From: Glaciihabitans sp. | GTDB lineage: Bacteria; Actinomycetota; Actinomycetes; Actinomycetales; Microbacteriaceae | Length of the DNA: 64,000 nucleotides | Assembly: GCA_025463785.1 (NCBI GenBank) | Contig: JAODBD010000013.1 | Span: 62,001 to 126,000 of the forward strand | Direction of reading: 5' to 3' | In this document: positions 17,034-26,800 of the stretch, piece after piece | How positions within the stretch are numbered: the first letter of the stretch is position 1 | Layout: every line of letters starts with the position of its first letter | Made by a program: the position numbers and the translations under genes | Notes under the pieces: model-generated | Seen by the model: the letters and a program-made list of their open reading frames with translations, nothing else | What the model was told of the DNA's origin: nothing | The model's database searches: none

Positions 17034-19244
17034 CTAGCGGGACTTGTCAGTCTTGGTAGCCCCGGTTGCGGGTTTCTCTGCAGTCTTCGTCGCGGTCGCC
17101 TGTTTGGATTCGGATGGCTTGCCAGCGGTCTGCTTCGCGGCCGCCTTTTTCTGGGCCGCGAGCTGTTCGGCGTCGCGTTTGGCGGTCGCAGACTGTTTCG
17201 CACCGGAGATTCGACCGGATGCGCTGCGTGCTCCCGGGCGGGCGGGTGGCATCGCGCGGCGCACGATGGGACGCAGCAGCTCACCACGACGGTCCTGGCC
17301 GGGCAGTGGACGCGATCGGCGTCCGTAGATCAGCTCGGACGAGTCGAGCAGCCAGGGCACGAGCGCTATCACGACGCCGTGAACGAGCATCAGCTTGTGA
17401 CGGAGGCGTCGCGACTTGTGGTTGTGCAGCAGGGACTCCCACCAGTGGCCGACGATGAACTGCGGCATGTAGAGCGTGATGACCTCGGAGCCGTGCTCCT
17501 CTCGCCTGCTCTTGATGTAGCGAATCAGCGGGAGTCCGATTTCGCGATAGGGCGACTCAATCACCCGTAGGGGGATCTTGATGTTCTGCTCGGCCCACTG
17601 CTCCTCGAGCCGCTTGGTCTCGTCGTCGTCGATGGATGCGTGGACGGCCTCAATGCTCTCGTGGCGGGCCGCGATGGCGTAGTCCAGTGCCTTGAGCACG
17701 GGCTTCTGGAGCTTGCCGACGAGAACGATCGCATGATCGCCGCGCGCACCGAAGGTCGTCGTGGGGTCCGCTTCGATCTCCTTGTCGACATCCCGGTAAT
17801 AGCGATTTACGCCGAACATCAGGAGGAACAGGATCGGCATCATGACGAAGACGAGCCAGGCGCCGTTTAGGAATTTCGAGATCGTGACGATGATCAGGAC
17901 GCTCGCGGTGAAGGTTGCACCGATCGAATTGATCGTGAGGCTGACCCGGATCGAACCGCGGTTCGGCGGGTTGGTGCGCAGCAGCCGGATCCAGTGACGG
18001 ATCATGCCCGACTGGCCGAGTGTGAAGGAGACGAAGACCCCGATGATGTAGAGCTGGATGAGCGAGGTGACGTTGGCTTCGTAGACCACGAGCAGCACAC
18101 CGGCTGCGAGGGCGAGAAGGATGACGCCGTTCGAGTAGATGAGGCGGTCGCCGCGGGTCGACAGCGACTTGGGTGCGTACCGGTCGCGGGCGAGTACCGA
18201 GCCCAGCAGGGGAAATCCGTTGAATGCGGTGTTCGCGGCCAGCAGCAGGACGAGCGCCGTTGCCGCCTGGACGACAAAGAACATCACCGAGTTATTGCCA
18301 AAAGTGGATGATGCCACCTGCGCGATAAGCGACCGCTGCGGCACCACCGTGCAGTTCTTGAATCCGATGAGATCGCACGCAGACTGCGCGTAGTGCACGT
18401 TGCTGATGAGGGCGACGGTGACCAGCCCGATGAACAGCACGATGGCGATCGAACCCATGAGGACGAGCGTCTTCTGTGCGTTCTGGATCTTTGGCCGACG
18501 GAATGCCTGCACGCCGTTCGAGACGGCTTCGACGCCGGTCAGTGCGCTACAACCGCTGGAGAATGCGCGCAGCAGCAGCAGCACGAAGGCCGCCTGCGCG
18601 ACGTTCTCCGGCCTGACCCCGAGGGATGCGGATTCGGCGACCGGCGCGTGGCCGCTCAGCGCCTCCACCAGCGCGGTGATGACCATGACGATAATGCTCG
18701 CGATGAACAGATAGGTCGGAAGCGCGAACGCCTTACTCGACTCGCGAACGCCGCGGAGGTTCACTGCGGCGAGTAGCGCAAGGAAGATGATGGCGATCCA
18801 AACCCGGAACGGATTCAGCAGCGGGAACGCGGAGATGATGTTGTCGACGCCCGACGCGACGGACACTGCGACGGTCAGCACATAGTCGACGAGCAGGGCA
18901 GCTGCGACGATGAGCCCGGCGACTTCGCCGATGTTCTTTCGCGCGACCTCGTAGTCGCCACCGCCGCTCGGGTATGCCTTGACCAGTTGCCGGTAGGAGA
19001 GCACGACGACGATGAGCAGCACGACGACGGCCGCTGCGACACCGGGCGCGAAGGCCAGGAAGGCGGTTCCGCCAAGGAGCAGGATGAGCAGCATCTCCTG
19101 CGGCGCGTACGCCACGGATGACAGCGCATCGCTGGCAAAGATCGGCAGCGCTAGATGCTTCGGGAGCAGTTGTCCTTCGAGCTTGTCGGAGGGGAGCGGC
19201 TCGCCAATCAGCCAGCGTTTAGGCGACCGGGCTTCATTTGTCAC
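17034..19244 (-). CDS. APC superfamily amino-acid permease with C-terminal cytosolic domain
   Basis: About 736 residues. It has twelve or so helices in the APC fold, opening with LALPIFASDALSSVAYAPQEM and the helix-1 break GGGDYEVARKNIGE further on. After the last helix (about residue 470) comes a soluble region like a universal-stress/KefC-type domain (HAIVLVGKLQKPVLKALDYA, TLYMPQFIVGHWWES). The last 70 residues are an unusual Lys/Ala/Thr-rich tail. The GTG at 19244 is preferred; a TTG at 19283 would add 13 residues that are not membrane-like. Substrate is unknown; the two FluC genes follow directly. Confidence 0.88.
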   Translation of the reverse strand: MTNEARSPKRWLIGEPLPSDKLEGQLLPKHLALPIFASDALSSVAYAPQEMLLILLLGGTAFLAFAPGVAAAVVVLLIVVVLSYRQLVKAYPSGGGDYEVARKNIGEVAGLIVAAALLVDYVLTVAVSVASGVDNIISAFPLLNPFRVWIAIIFLALLAAVNLRGVRESSKAFALPTYLFIASIIVMVITALVEALSGHAPVAESASLGVRPENVAQAAFVLLLLRAFSSGCSALTGVEAVSNGVQAFRRPKIQNAQKTLVLMGSIAIVLFIGLVTVALISNVHYAQSACDLIGFKNCTVVPQRSLIAQVASSTFGNNSVMFFVVQAATALVLLLAANTAFNGFPLLGSVLARDRYAPKSLSTRGDRLIYSNGVILLALAAGVLLVVYEANVTSLIQLYIIGVFVSFTLGQSGMIRHWIRLLRTNPPNRGSIRVSLTINSIGATFTASVLIIVTISKFLNGAWLVFVMMPILFLLMFGVNRYYRDVDKEIEADPTTTFGARGDHAIVLVGKLQKPVLKALDYAIAARHESIEAVHASIDDDETKRLEEQWAEQNIKIPLRVIESPYREIGLPLIRYIKSRREEHGSEVITLYMPQFIVGHWWESLLHNHKSRRLRHKLMLVHGVVIALVPWLLDSSELIYGRRSRPLPGQDRRGELLRPIVRRAMPPARPGARSASGRISGAKQSATAKRDAEQLAAQKKAAAKQTAGKPSESKQATATKTAEKPATGATKTDKSR

Positions 19245-19312
19245 GAGGGGCGAGCTTACTCCCTGCTGGGGCAAAGCCCCCAACCCATCGCGCGAAGCTC
19301 AACAACATGTTA

Positions 19313-19939
19313 TTAATCCGTATTCCCTAGCGTCTGCAACACCGTGCGTCGCACCTCGTCGAGCCCGGACTTCAGCGCGGCAATTGTCTCGGCCGCGAGG
19401 TCTCCGTGGGAGATTCGCGAGCGCAGATCCGCTCGCATCTGGTGCCGGAAACTGGTGAGCAGCACCTCGGCCTCCTGAAGGCTCCCGCGCACATCCGTTC
19501 TCGTCCAGGTGGTGTCGTGGCGCGTGCTTCGCCCGCTCTGCCTGGCATCCTGCCTGGCGTCCTGGGCCGCCGCGGCCAGATCTGCCCGCAGGCTCTTCAT
19601 GGCCTGGTTGACGGATGACCGCACTTCGTCTGCGAGGCGACGAACCGAATCTGACACCTCGTCTTCAATCCCGCCGAGCTCCCCGGACCGGTCGGCAAGC
19701 TCGGCCCGCCCGGCGTCGGTGATGGAATAGACGGTCTTGCGACCATCCGCCGCCTTGCTGACGAGCCCCTCTTCTTCGAGCTTGGCGAGGCGCGGGTAGA
19801 TCGTGCCGGCGCTCGGCACATAGGTGCCGCCGAAGCGTTCGCCGAGCGCCTGGATGAGCTCGTACCCGTGCCTGGGCGACTCGTCGAGGAGGCTGAGCAG
19901 GTAGAGCCGAAGGTGACCGTGACCGAAGACCGGGGTCAT
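19313..19939 (-). CDS. PadR family transcriptional regulator
   Basis: The 208-residue protein begins with a winged helix typical of PadR (LRLYLLSLLDESPRHGYELI, about residues 11-30, then SAGTIYPRLAKLEEEGLVS and GRKTVYSITDAGRAEL). An extended C-terminal part with many Arg/Gln/Ala and the segment MKSLRADLAAAAQDARQ is probably a coiled coil for dimerisation. It is translationally coupled to the upstream DUF4097 gene (ATGA), so the pair is a unit like other envelope-stress PadR systems. Two palindromes before the DUF4097 gene are likely autoregulatory sites. Confidence 0.92.
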   Translation of the reverse strand: MTPVFGHGHLRLYLLSLLDESPRHGYELIQALGERFGGTYVPSAGTIYPRLAKLEEEGLVSKAADGRKTVYSITDAGRAELADRSGELGGIEDEVSDSVRRLADEVRSSVNQAMKSLRADLAAAAQDARQDARQSGRSTRHDTTWTRTDVRGSLQEAEVLLTSFRHQMRADLRSRISHGDLAAETIAALKSGLDEVRRTVLQTLGNTD

Positions 19940-20751
19940 GAGGCGGGCGCTTCGGCGGGAGCAGCGTGAAGCACCGCAACATTGCCGCTGACCGTGTTCG
20001 CACGGAAGTCGAGCCAGGTGCCATCGAGCGAGCCGTACTGTCCGCTGTAGCTGCCGCGGACCCCCCTGATCTCGGAGTCATCGAGCTGCAGGTGACCGGT
20101 GAGCGTATTGATCGCATATTGGGCACCGAAGCCGGCTGCGAGCCGAGTGGTCACGCTGCCGCTCACGGTGTTGACCCGCACCTGGTCTGGCGCGCCGGTG
20201 ATGTCGAGGAACACATCGCCGCTCACGCCGTCCGCCGTGAAAGCGACGACGTCACCCGTCGCCGTGACATCACCGCTGACGGTATGCGCGACGATCCTGC
20301 CGTGGTGGTTGCGAATCGCGAGCTCGCCGCTGACCGAGTTGAGCGTCACATCCCCAACGACACCGTCGACGACCAGGTCGCCGCTCACGGTACTGATGGT
20401 CGCATCCTCGTGAAGGCCGCTGATCAGGCCGGACGCGCTGACGACCCCAAACTTGAGTGCGACTTCGCGCGGAACCAGGATGCTGATGTCGGCGCTGGCC
20501 GACCCACGGAAATTTCTGAAGACCTCGATGAAATTGTCCCAGCGCAGTTGCGGGTGGTCGATCTCGAGGGTGTCGCCGTCGTAGCTGACGCGCAGATCTT
20601 TGCCGAAGACGGAGTGCACCTCGACCCGGGTCGTCGGCTCGTCGTGGCCCACGATATCGACCTGCCCACGGATGAGCGCAACTTTTAGCTGGCGGACGGG
20701 GCCGAGATCGAGTGTCCTCGGACCGTCGAGCAGCCACTTTTCCGGTGCCAT
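19936..20751 (-). CDS. DUF4097-type beta-strand repeat protein
   Basis: The 271-residue protein starts MAPEKWLLDGPRTLDLGPVR and consists of repeated short beta strands, each turn carrying VSG or similar (DATISTVSGDLVVDGV, VTLNSVSGELAIR, VAHTVSGDVTATGD, VNTVSGSVTTRLA). This is the right-handed beta-solenoid style of DUF4097/adhesin-like proteins, without signal peptide or membrane helix. AGAGGG lies six bases before the ATG, which was chosen over a start at 20838 inside the operator region. Function is unknown; DUF4097 proteins commonly pair with PadR or envelope-stress regulators. Confidence 0.85.
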   Translation of the reverse strand: MAPEKWLLDGPRTLDLGPVRQLKVALIRGQVDIVGHDEPTTRVEVHSVFGKDLRVSYDGDTLEIDHPQLRWDNFIEVFRNFRGSASADISILVPREVALKFGVVSASGLISGLHEDATISTVSGDLVVDGVVGDVTLNSVSGELAIRNHHGRIVAHTVSGDVTATGDVVAFTADGVSGDVFLDITGAPDQVRVNTVSGSVTTRLAAGFGAQYAINTLTGHLQLDDSEIRGVRGSYSGQYGSLDGTWLDFRANTVSGNVAVLHAAPAEAPAS

Positions 20752-20809
20752 TTTTATCCCTCTGCATTTGGGCCGTCGTCCCGATGAGGCGGGTTCCGCC
20801 GAGCGGTAT

Positions 20810-20849
20810 CGCGATATATCGCGTTTGGTAGTAGTCACGATATATCGCG
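20810..20849. promoter_or_regulatory. Two palindromic operators upstream of the DUF4097-PadR operon
   Basis: CGCGATATATCGCG (20810-20823) is a perfect 14-bp palindrome. A second copy with core CGATATATCG lies at 20838-20847, 26 bp away centre to centre. They sit 59-98 bp upstream of the DUF4097 ATG and are AT-rich islands in GC-rich DNA, so PadR is the natural candidate to bind them. Confidence 0.65.
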
Positions 20850-20874
20850 TCTTTCAACTCCGCAAGTTTTTCTC

Positions 20875-20905
20875 TTGACCTTGACGCAACGTCAACCTCT
20901 AGCGT
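20875..20905 (+). promoter_or_regulatory. MerR-type promoter/operator with 19-bp spacer
   Basis: TTGACC (20875-20880) and TAGCGT (20900-20905) are separated by 19 bp, the over-long spacer typical of MerR-activated promoters. The palindrome TTGACGCAACGTCAA (20881-20895) fills the spacer, as expected for an operator of the downstream MerR protein. Confidence 0.75.
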
Positions 20906-20929
20906 GAGTCTCGGAAAGGAGGGTGAACC

Positions 20930-21679
20930 GTGGAATGGTCCATTCAGGACATCGCCCGGCTGGCCGGCACCACATCCCGAACTCTTCGTCACTACGGCGA
21001 AGTTGGGCTGCTGCCTCCGAGTCGCATCGGCTCGAACGGGTACCGCTACTACGACGCGGATGCCCTCACCCGCCTGCAGCGAATCCTGCTGCTTCGAGAG
21101 CTGGGGCTCGGCATCCCCGCGATCATCGAGGTTATGGAGGGTCAGCGCGACAACGTGCAGGCGCTCAGCGGTCACCTGCAGTGGCTCGAGCAGGAGAAGT
21201 CAAGGCTCGACCGGCAAATCGCCAGCGTCGAGCTCACCATTCACAAACTGGAGGGAGGTGAACAACTCATGGCAGACCAAATGTTTGACGGCTTCGATCA
21301 CACCCAGTACAAGGGCGAGGTCGAGGAGCGCTGGGGCAGGGACGCGTATCGCGAGAGCGACGCGTGGTGGCGCGCGAAGAGCAAGGAGGAGCGGAAGGCC
21401 TACCAGGACCAGCACAAGCAGATCGCAGCCGATTATGCGGCCGCGGCTGCAGCGGGCGAGGTTCCGGGCAGTGACAGCGTGCAGGCGATCGTCGCCAGGC
21501 ACGTCGACTGGCTGAACCTGTCCGCCACGGTAACCGGCGGGCCGATCACGGCCGTGCGGCTGCGCTACTACGGTGACATGTATGTCGGCGATGCTCGTTT
21601 CGCTGCGAACTACGGCGGCCTCGAGGGTGCCGAGTTCGTGCGTGACGCGCTCGCGGTCTACGCCGCGCAATCCCTCTAG
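20930..21679 (+). CDS. MerR family regulator with TipAS ligand-binding domain
   Basis: The 249-residue protein opens with a MerR winged helix (WSIQDIARLAGTTSRTLRHY, then GLLPPSRIGSNGYRYYDADAL), a long dimerisation helix, and a C-terminal TipAS domain (QMFDGFDHTQYKGEVEERWG, about residues 117-136, then DAYRESDAWWRAKSKEE). In Streptomyces TipA the domain traps thiopeptide antibiotics and activates its own promoter; the ligand here is not known. The GTG start follows AAGGAGG with good spacing. The promoter upstream has the 19-bp MerR spacer, so autoregulation is likely. The convergent YczE gene overlaps its end by 4 bp. Confidence 0.93.
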   Translation: MEWSIQDIARLAGTTSRTLRHYGEVGLLPPSRIGSNGYRYYDADALTRLQRILLLRELGLGIPAIIEVMEGQRDNVQALSGHLQWLEQEKSRLDRQIASVELTIHKLEGGEQLMADQMFDGFDHTQYKGEVEERWGRDAYRESDAWWRAKSKEERKAYQDQHKQIAADYAAAAAAGEVPGSDSVQAIVARHVDWLNLSATVTGGPITAVRLRYYGDMYVGDARFAANYGGLEGAEFVRDALAVYAAQSL

Positions 21680-22314
21680 CGAGCCAGCCGCTCATCCTCA
21701 CGGGTTTTGGCCGGTGTGAGGGCGGGCGGCACAAGAAGTCGGGGCATCGTGAAGTGTACGAGGGGTCCGATGAGCAGCGCGAACGCGATCGTACCGACGC
21801 CGAAGTTGCCTCCGAGCGCCCATCCGATGAGCAGCACGATCACCTCGATTGCGGTGCGTACGATCCAGATGCGCCAGCCGGTTCGCCGATGGATGCCCGT
21901 CATGAGCCCATCGCGCGGCCCAGGCCCCATCCGCGCGCCAATGTAGAGGCCGGTCGCGACGGACAGCAGAAGCAGGCCGAAGACGAACAACGCGATCTGA
22001 ACCCACAGGATGTGCTGCACGGGAATGAGGGTCAGCCCCAGCTGGGCGCTCGGCCCGATGAGCAGCACGTTGAGCACCGTGCCGATTCCCGGCTTCTGCC
22101 GGATCGGGATCCAGAACAGCAGCACCACAAGTCCAATGAGGTTGGTCGTGAAGCCAAACGGGATGTGGGTCTGTTTGGAAACTCCCTGGGAGAGAACGTC
22201 CCACGGCGCAATGCCAATTGATGCCTGAACCATCATCGAGATCGCGATTCCGTACAGGAACAGGCCCACGAGGAGCTGCGCGATACGACGAGTCATGGTG
22301 GCACTGGGAGACAT
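21676..22314 (-). CDS. YczE/YitT-like integral membrane protein
   Basis: About 212 residues with five or so helices. Motifs LLVGLFLYGIAISMMVQASI, GIAPWDVLSQGVSKQT and GARMGPGPRDGLMTGIHRRTG are those of YczE-type membrane proteins, whose biochemical role is not known. It diverges from a MocR regulator; such pairs are common, and MocR proteins are known or proposed to control yczE-like genes. ATG 22314 lies just after a plausible -10; ATG 22296 and TTG 22326 are other possible starts. Confidence 0.85.
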   Translation of the reverse strand: MSPSATMTRRIAQLLVGLFLYGIAISMMVQASIGIAPWDVLSQGVSKQTHIPFGFTTNLIGLVVLLFWIPIRQKPGIGTVLNVLLIGPSAQLGLTLIPVQHILWVQIALFVFGLLLLSVATGLYIGARMGPGPRDGLMTGIHRRTGWRIWIVRTAIEVIVLLIGWALGGNFGVGTIAFALLIGPLVHFTMPRLLVPPALTPAKTREDERLAR

Positions 22315-22333
22315 GAGTAAAGCCAATTACGCA

Positions 22334-22369
22334 ATTGGCCTTGGCGCAAGAGGCCAATCTGCCTAAAGT
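22334..22369 (+). promoter_or_regulatory. mocR promoter with overlapping inverted repeat
   Basis: TTGGCG (22341-22346), a 17-bp spacer and TAAAGT (22364-22369) form a good promoter whose start point would be the GTG at 22376. An inverted repeat ATTGGCCT...AGGCCAAT (22334-22341 and 22351-22358, 9-bp gap) covers the -35 and part of the spacer, so it is a likely MocR binding site. Confidence 0.7.
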
Positions 22370-22375
22370 GGCTTT

Positions 22376-23806
22376 GTGACGATCCTCTCCGCGCGGTCAT
22401 TGGGCCTGCTTTTGGACGCCTGGCGCGACGACTCCGCGCGAGCGGCCTACCTGGCGCTCGCCGACCGCATCCGGCTCCTGGTGCTGGATGGCCGCATTCC
22501 GCTCGACACTCGGCTGCCGGCAGAGCGGGAACTCGCGAACCAACTCGCCGTCAGCCGCACCACGGTGACCGCGGCCTATTCGGAGCTTCGGGATGCCGGA
22601 TACCTCAACAGCCTGCGCGGCTCCGGGAGCGTGGCGCGCCTGCCGCACGCGACATCCCGAAATCTGCAGGATGGTGCGCCCGGCATGCTCGACCTGACCA
22701 AGGCCACCCTGCCGGCGATACCCGCGGTCGCCGAAGCCGCAGTGCACGCAGCGCAGGAATTGCCGAGCTACCTCGGCCTCAGCGGCTTCGACCCGGTGGG
22801 CCTCTCCGTGCTGCGCGAAGCCATCGCTGACCGCTACACAGCACGTGGGCTGCCGACCGATGCCGACGAGATCATGGTCACGGTCGGCGCGCAGCATGCC
22901 ATCGCGCTCGTCTCACGGGTGCTGCTCTCCCGCGGAGACAGGGCGTTGGTTGAGTCGCCGAGCTATCCGCACGCGATGGAAGCGCTGCGGGATGCCGGTG
23001 CCCGCCTGGTCGGGGTGAACGTATCTTCCGACCATGGCTGGGACGAGAACGGTCTCGAACAGGTCATGCAGCGAACCAGCCCGACGCTCGCCTACCTGAT
23101 GCCTGATCACCACAATCCGACCGGGCTCGCCATGTCGGAAGAGCTGCGCGAGAAGACGGTCGCCCTCGCGGCGACGGCCGGAACGACGCTCGTGATCGAC
23201 GAAACCATGGCCGAACTCACGATTGACCCGGGCACACCGCACTCGCCATTCGCGGTGCACGGTGTCGATGGGTCGCGACCCATCCTGATCGGGTCGCTCG
23301 GCAAGTCGGTGTGGGGAGGGCTCCGCATCGGCTGGATCCGCGCCGAACGCCCGCTCCTGCAGCGGCTGGTGCGCGGCCGCAATTCTGGCGACCTGGGGAC
23401 GCCCATCCTCGAGCAGTTGATCGCGGCCGACCTGTTCTCCGATTTCGACGCCATCCTCGCTGTCCGCAGGCGGCAGCTGCGGATCGGGCGCGACCACCTG
23501 CTGGCCGTGCTGGGCGAGCGGATGCCGGAGTGGCGCATCCCGAGTCCTCCCGGCGGGCTGACGGCCTGGGTCAATCTCGGCAGCCCGGTGAGCTCGCAGC
23601 TGACGCTGGCTGCGCGCAACGAGGGTGTTCTGCTTGCGGCAGGTCCGCGATTTGGAATCGACGGCGCATTCGAGCGGTTTCTGCGCATCCCATTCGCCTA
23701 TCCGCTGGAAGATCTCGACCGTGCAGCGGATGCTCTCGCGCGTGCCTGGGCGAGCGTCGGACGGTACACCGTGCCGGAACAGACCTATCTCGCGGCGGTC
23801 GTCTAA
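22376..23806 (+). CDS. MocR-type regulator: GntR helix-turn-helix fused to class I aminotransferase domain
   Basis: The 476-residue protein has a GntR winged helix (RIPLDTRLPAERELANQLAV, then SRTTVTAAYSELRDAGYL, about residues 38-80) and a fold-type-I aminotransferase-like domain with DHHNPTGLAMSEELR, VIDETMAELTIDPG and the PLP lysine region GSLGKSVWGGLRIGW. MocR proteins bind PLP as effector and act as transcription factors. The GTG start coincides with the predicted transcription start. It diverges from the yczE-like gene and probably controls it and itself. Confidence 0.95.
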   Translation: MTILSARSLGLLLDAWRDDSARAAYLALADRIRLLVLDGRIPLDTRLPAERELANQLAVSRTTVTAAYSELRDAGYLNSLRGSGSVARLPHATSRNLQDGAPGMLDLTKATLPAIPAVAEAAVHAAQELPSYLGLSGFDPVGLSVLREAIADRYTARGLPTDADEIMVTVGAQHAIALVSRVLLSRGDRALVESPSYPHAMEALRDAGARLVGVNVSSDHGWDENGLEQVMQRTSPTLAYLMPDHHNPTGLAMSEELREKTVALAATAGTTLVIDETMAELTIDPGTPHSPFAVHGVDGSRPILIGSLGKSVWGGLRIGWIRAERPLLQRLVRGRNSGDLGTPILEQLIAADLFSDFDAILAVRRRQLRIGRDHLLAVLGERMPEWRIPSPPGGLTAWVNLGSPVSSQLTLAARNEGVLLAAGPRFGIDGAFERFLRIPFAYPLEDLDRAADALARAWASVGRYTVPEQTYLAAVV

Positions 23807-23868
23807 AGTTCGGCTGTTTAACAGAAACCTGCTCCCACGGGAGTACATGGGGGCCTGTAGCGCGCTGG

Positions 23869-23874
23869 GATACT
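23869..23874 (+). promoter_or_regulatory. -10 element of a probable leaderless promoter
   Basis: GATACT ends six bases before the RND-pump ATG at 23881 and no ribosome binding site is present. A -35 is not obvious. Confidence 0.4.
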
Positions 23875-23880
23875 CGACTA

Positions 23881-26800
23881 ATGCACCTTTTGTCTGTCTT
23901 CAGCCTGCGCAACCGTGCCCTCATCGCGCTCGTCACCATCGTCATCGGTGTGTTCGGCGCGATCGCGCTGACGACACTCAAGCAGGAACTGTTCCCCTCG
24001 ATCACGTCACCCCAACTCGCGATAGTGAGCACATACACCGGTGCATCCCCCGCCGTCGTGGATCACGATGTCAGCAGCCCGATCGAGCTGGCGATCCAGT
24101 CGGTCAACGGGATCGACACGACAACGGCGACCTCGAAGGCAGGATCGTCCACCGTTTCCGCCACCTTCAAGGACGGTACGGATGTCACCACGGCCGAACA
24201 GAAGGTGCAACTGGCGATCGACCGGTTGTCTCTCCCATCCGGCGTCTCGCCCCAGATCGTGACTCAGAGTCTCGACGACATTCCCGTCCTCGCGCTCGCC
24301 GTGACCAGCACGTTGAGCCCGCACGCCCTCAGCAATGCGCTGAACAAGTCGACCATCAATGACATCCAGGCCATCGACGGGGTGAGCCAGGCGAGCCTCC
24401 TCGGAGACGTTGGCCAGCGCGTGACGATCACGCCGAACAACACGAAGCTCAGCGACCAGGGCTTCACTGTCCAGAACATCAGGGATGCGCTGACTCAGAA
24501 CGGCAACCTGTTGGCCTCGGGCGACATCACCGAAAACGGTAAGACGCTCGTCGTGCAGTCGGGCCAGCAGCTGACCTCGGTCGCGCAGCTTCAGGACCTG
24601 CCGCTCATCGGCACGAAAACCTCGGTCACGACGACGCCGTTCGGTGTCACGCAGTCGACCAAGCAGATTCACACGACGTTGTCGACGGTTGCCAAGGTCG
24701 TTCTGACCGATAACCCGACCACGAGCATCTCGCGCGTCAACGGCAGACCGGCACTCACGATCTCGGTGACGAAGACGTCTAGTGGCAATACGGTCGCCGT
24801 CTCGAAGGCAGTTCGGGCGGACATCCCGAAGCTACAGACGGCGCTCGGCAGCGACACCCGGTTCACCATCGTGTTCGACCAGGCGCCCTACATCGAGCAG
24901 TCGATCAGCGACCTGACGGTTGAGGGGCTGCTGGGGCTGGCCGCCGCCGTTGTCATCATCCTGTTGTTCCTGCTTTCGGTGCGCACGACGCTCGTGACAG
25001 CGATCTCGATTCCGGCGTCGATCCTTGTCGCATTCATCGGGATGCTTGCGGCCGGCTACACCCTCAACATCATCACCCTCGGAGCGATCACGATCGCGAT
25101 CGGCCGCGTGGTCGACGACTCCATCGTCGTGATTGAGAACATCAAGAGACACATCTCGCGAGGAGAAGACAAACTCGCGGCCATCACGACCGGCGTGCGG
25201 GAGGTTGCATCCGCTGTCACTGCCTCGACCGTGACCACGGTTGCCGTGTTCCTGCCGCTGGCGATCTTCGTCACTGGCACGACCGGCGAGATCTTCACCC
25301 CGTTTGCGGTGACGGTCACGATCGCGCTCGTCGCCTCACTGCTGGTGTCGCTGACAATCGTGCCGGTGCTCGCGTACTGGTTCCTGAAGGTGCCGAAGGG
25401 TGTTGCGGCAGACCACGCGGTTGCCGACACCGGCATCCCGGCTCCCGGCAGCAGCGACGACGAACTGCGCAAACCGACCTGGCTGCAACGCGGATACCTG
25501 CCGATCATCCGCTGGACCATTTCGCGCACCTGGCACGCGGCAATCATCATTGTCGTTGCTGTGCTGGTACTCGGCGGAACGGGAGTGCTGGCCGCGACCG
25601 GCCTGAAGACCGACTTCCTTGGCAGCAGCGGTCAGAACACTCTTACCGTCAGCCAGACGCTTCCGCTCGGCACCAGTCTCGACGCCGAGAACGTCGCGGC
25701 AACCAAGGTCGAGACCGCGTTGCGCAACGTCGTCGGCGTCGAGACGGTCCAGACCTCCATCGGCTCGAGCGGTGGTTCGCTTCGCTCGACCTTCGGCGGT
25801 AGCGGCAGCATCAGCTTCTCGCTGACAACCAAGGCGAAGGCCAATCAGGGTGTCATCCAGGCCCGTGTACGCACGGCAGTTAAGGCGCTCACGGGCGTCG
25901 GTTCCGTCGTGCTCCAGGGTGCCTCGGCCGGGTTCTCGTCTACCGACATCACGATCACGGTCAAGGCGCGAAACAACGCCGACCTGCGCACCGCTGCCGG
26001 CGACGTGGAAAGTGCGGTCAAAGCGCTGCCCGTCACGGCCCAGGCGACCAACGATCTTGCGACCGATGAGCCGTACATCGCGATCACGGTCAATCGCAAC
26101 GCTGCGGCGAAGAAGGGTCTCAGCGAGCTTGCCGTCGGCAGCGCGGTCGCCCAGGCCATGAACCCGAGCGCGTCGGGAACGGTGACAATCAACGACACCA
26201 GCCTGTCCGTGTACCTCGATGATTCGAAGGCGCCGTTGACGGTGACGCAACTGAAGAACTTCGACATCCAGACGCCCTCGGGCACGGTCAAGTTGTCAAA
26301 GCTGGCCGATGTCTCGGTGAAACAGGCACCCGCCGCCATCACGACCATCAAGGGCGTGCAGAGCGCGACCATCACAGTGACCCCGAAGACAGATGACACC
26401 GGTACCGCCTCTGCATCGGTCGCCAAGGCCGTGAAGGATCTGCGCCTTCCGGGTGGCTCCAGCGCGACGCTCGGCGGTGTCACGACCCAGCAGAACGATG
26501 CGTTCTCGCAGCTTGAGATCGCGTTGCTCGCCGCAATCCTCATGGTCTATGTGGTCATGGTGGCGGCATTCAAGAGCCTGCGCCAACCGCTGCTGTTGCT
26601 GGTGTCGATCCCGTTCGCGGCGACCGGCGCGATCATCCTGCAGAAGGTATCGAACATCCCACTGGGTGTTGCCTCGCTCATCGGCGTGCTCATGTTGATC
26701 GGTATCGTCGTGACGAACGCGATCGTGCTGGTCGACCTCGTCAACCAGTACCGCAGACGCGGCTACCGGGTGGGCGAGTCGATCGTGCACGGATCGAGTC

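Noticed and set aside
20270-21175. 301-codon minus frame across the PadR operator and merR start
   Set aside because: It would cross two promoter regions and two real genes; composition is unlike a protein.
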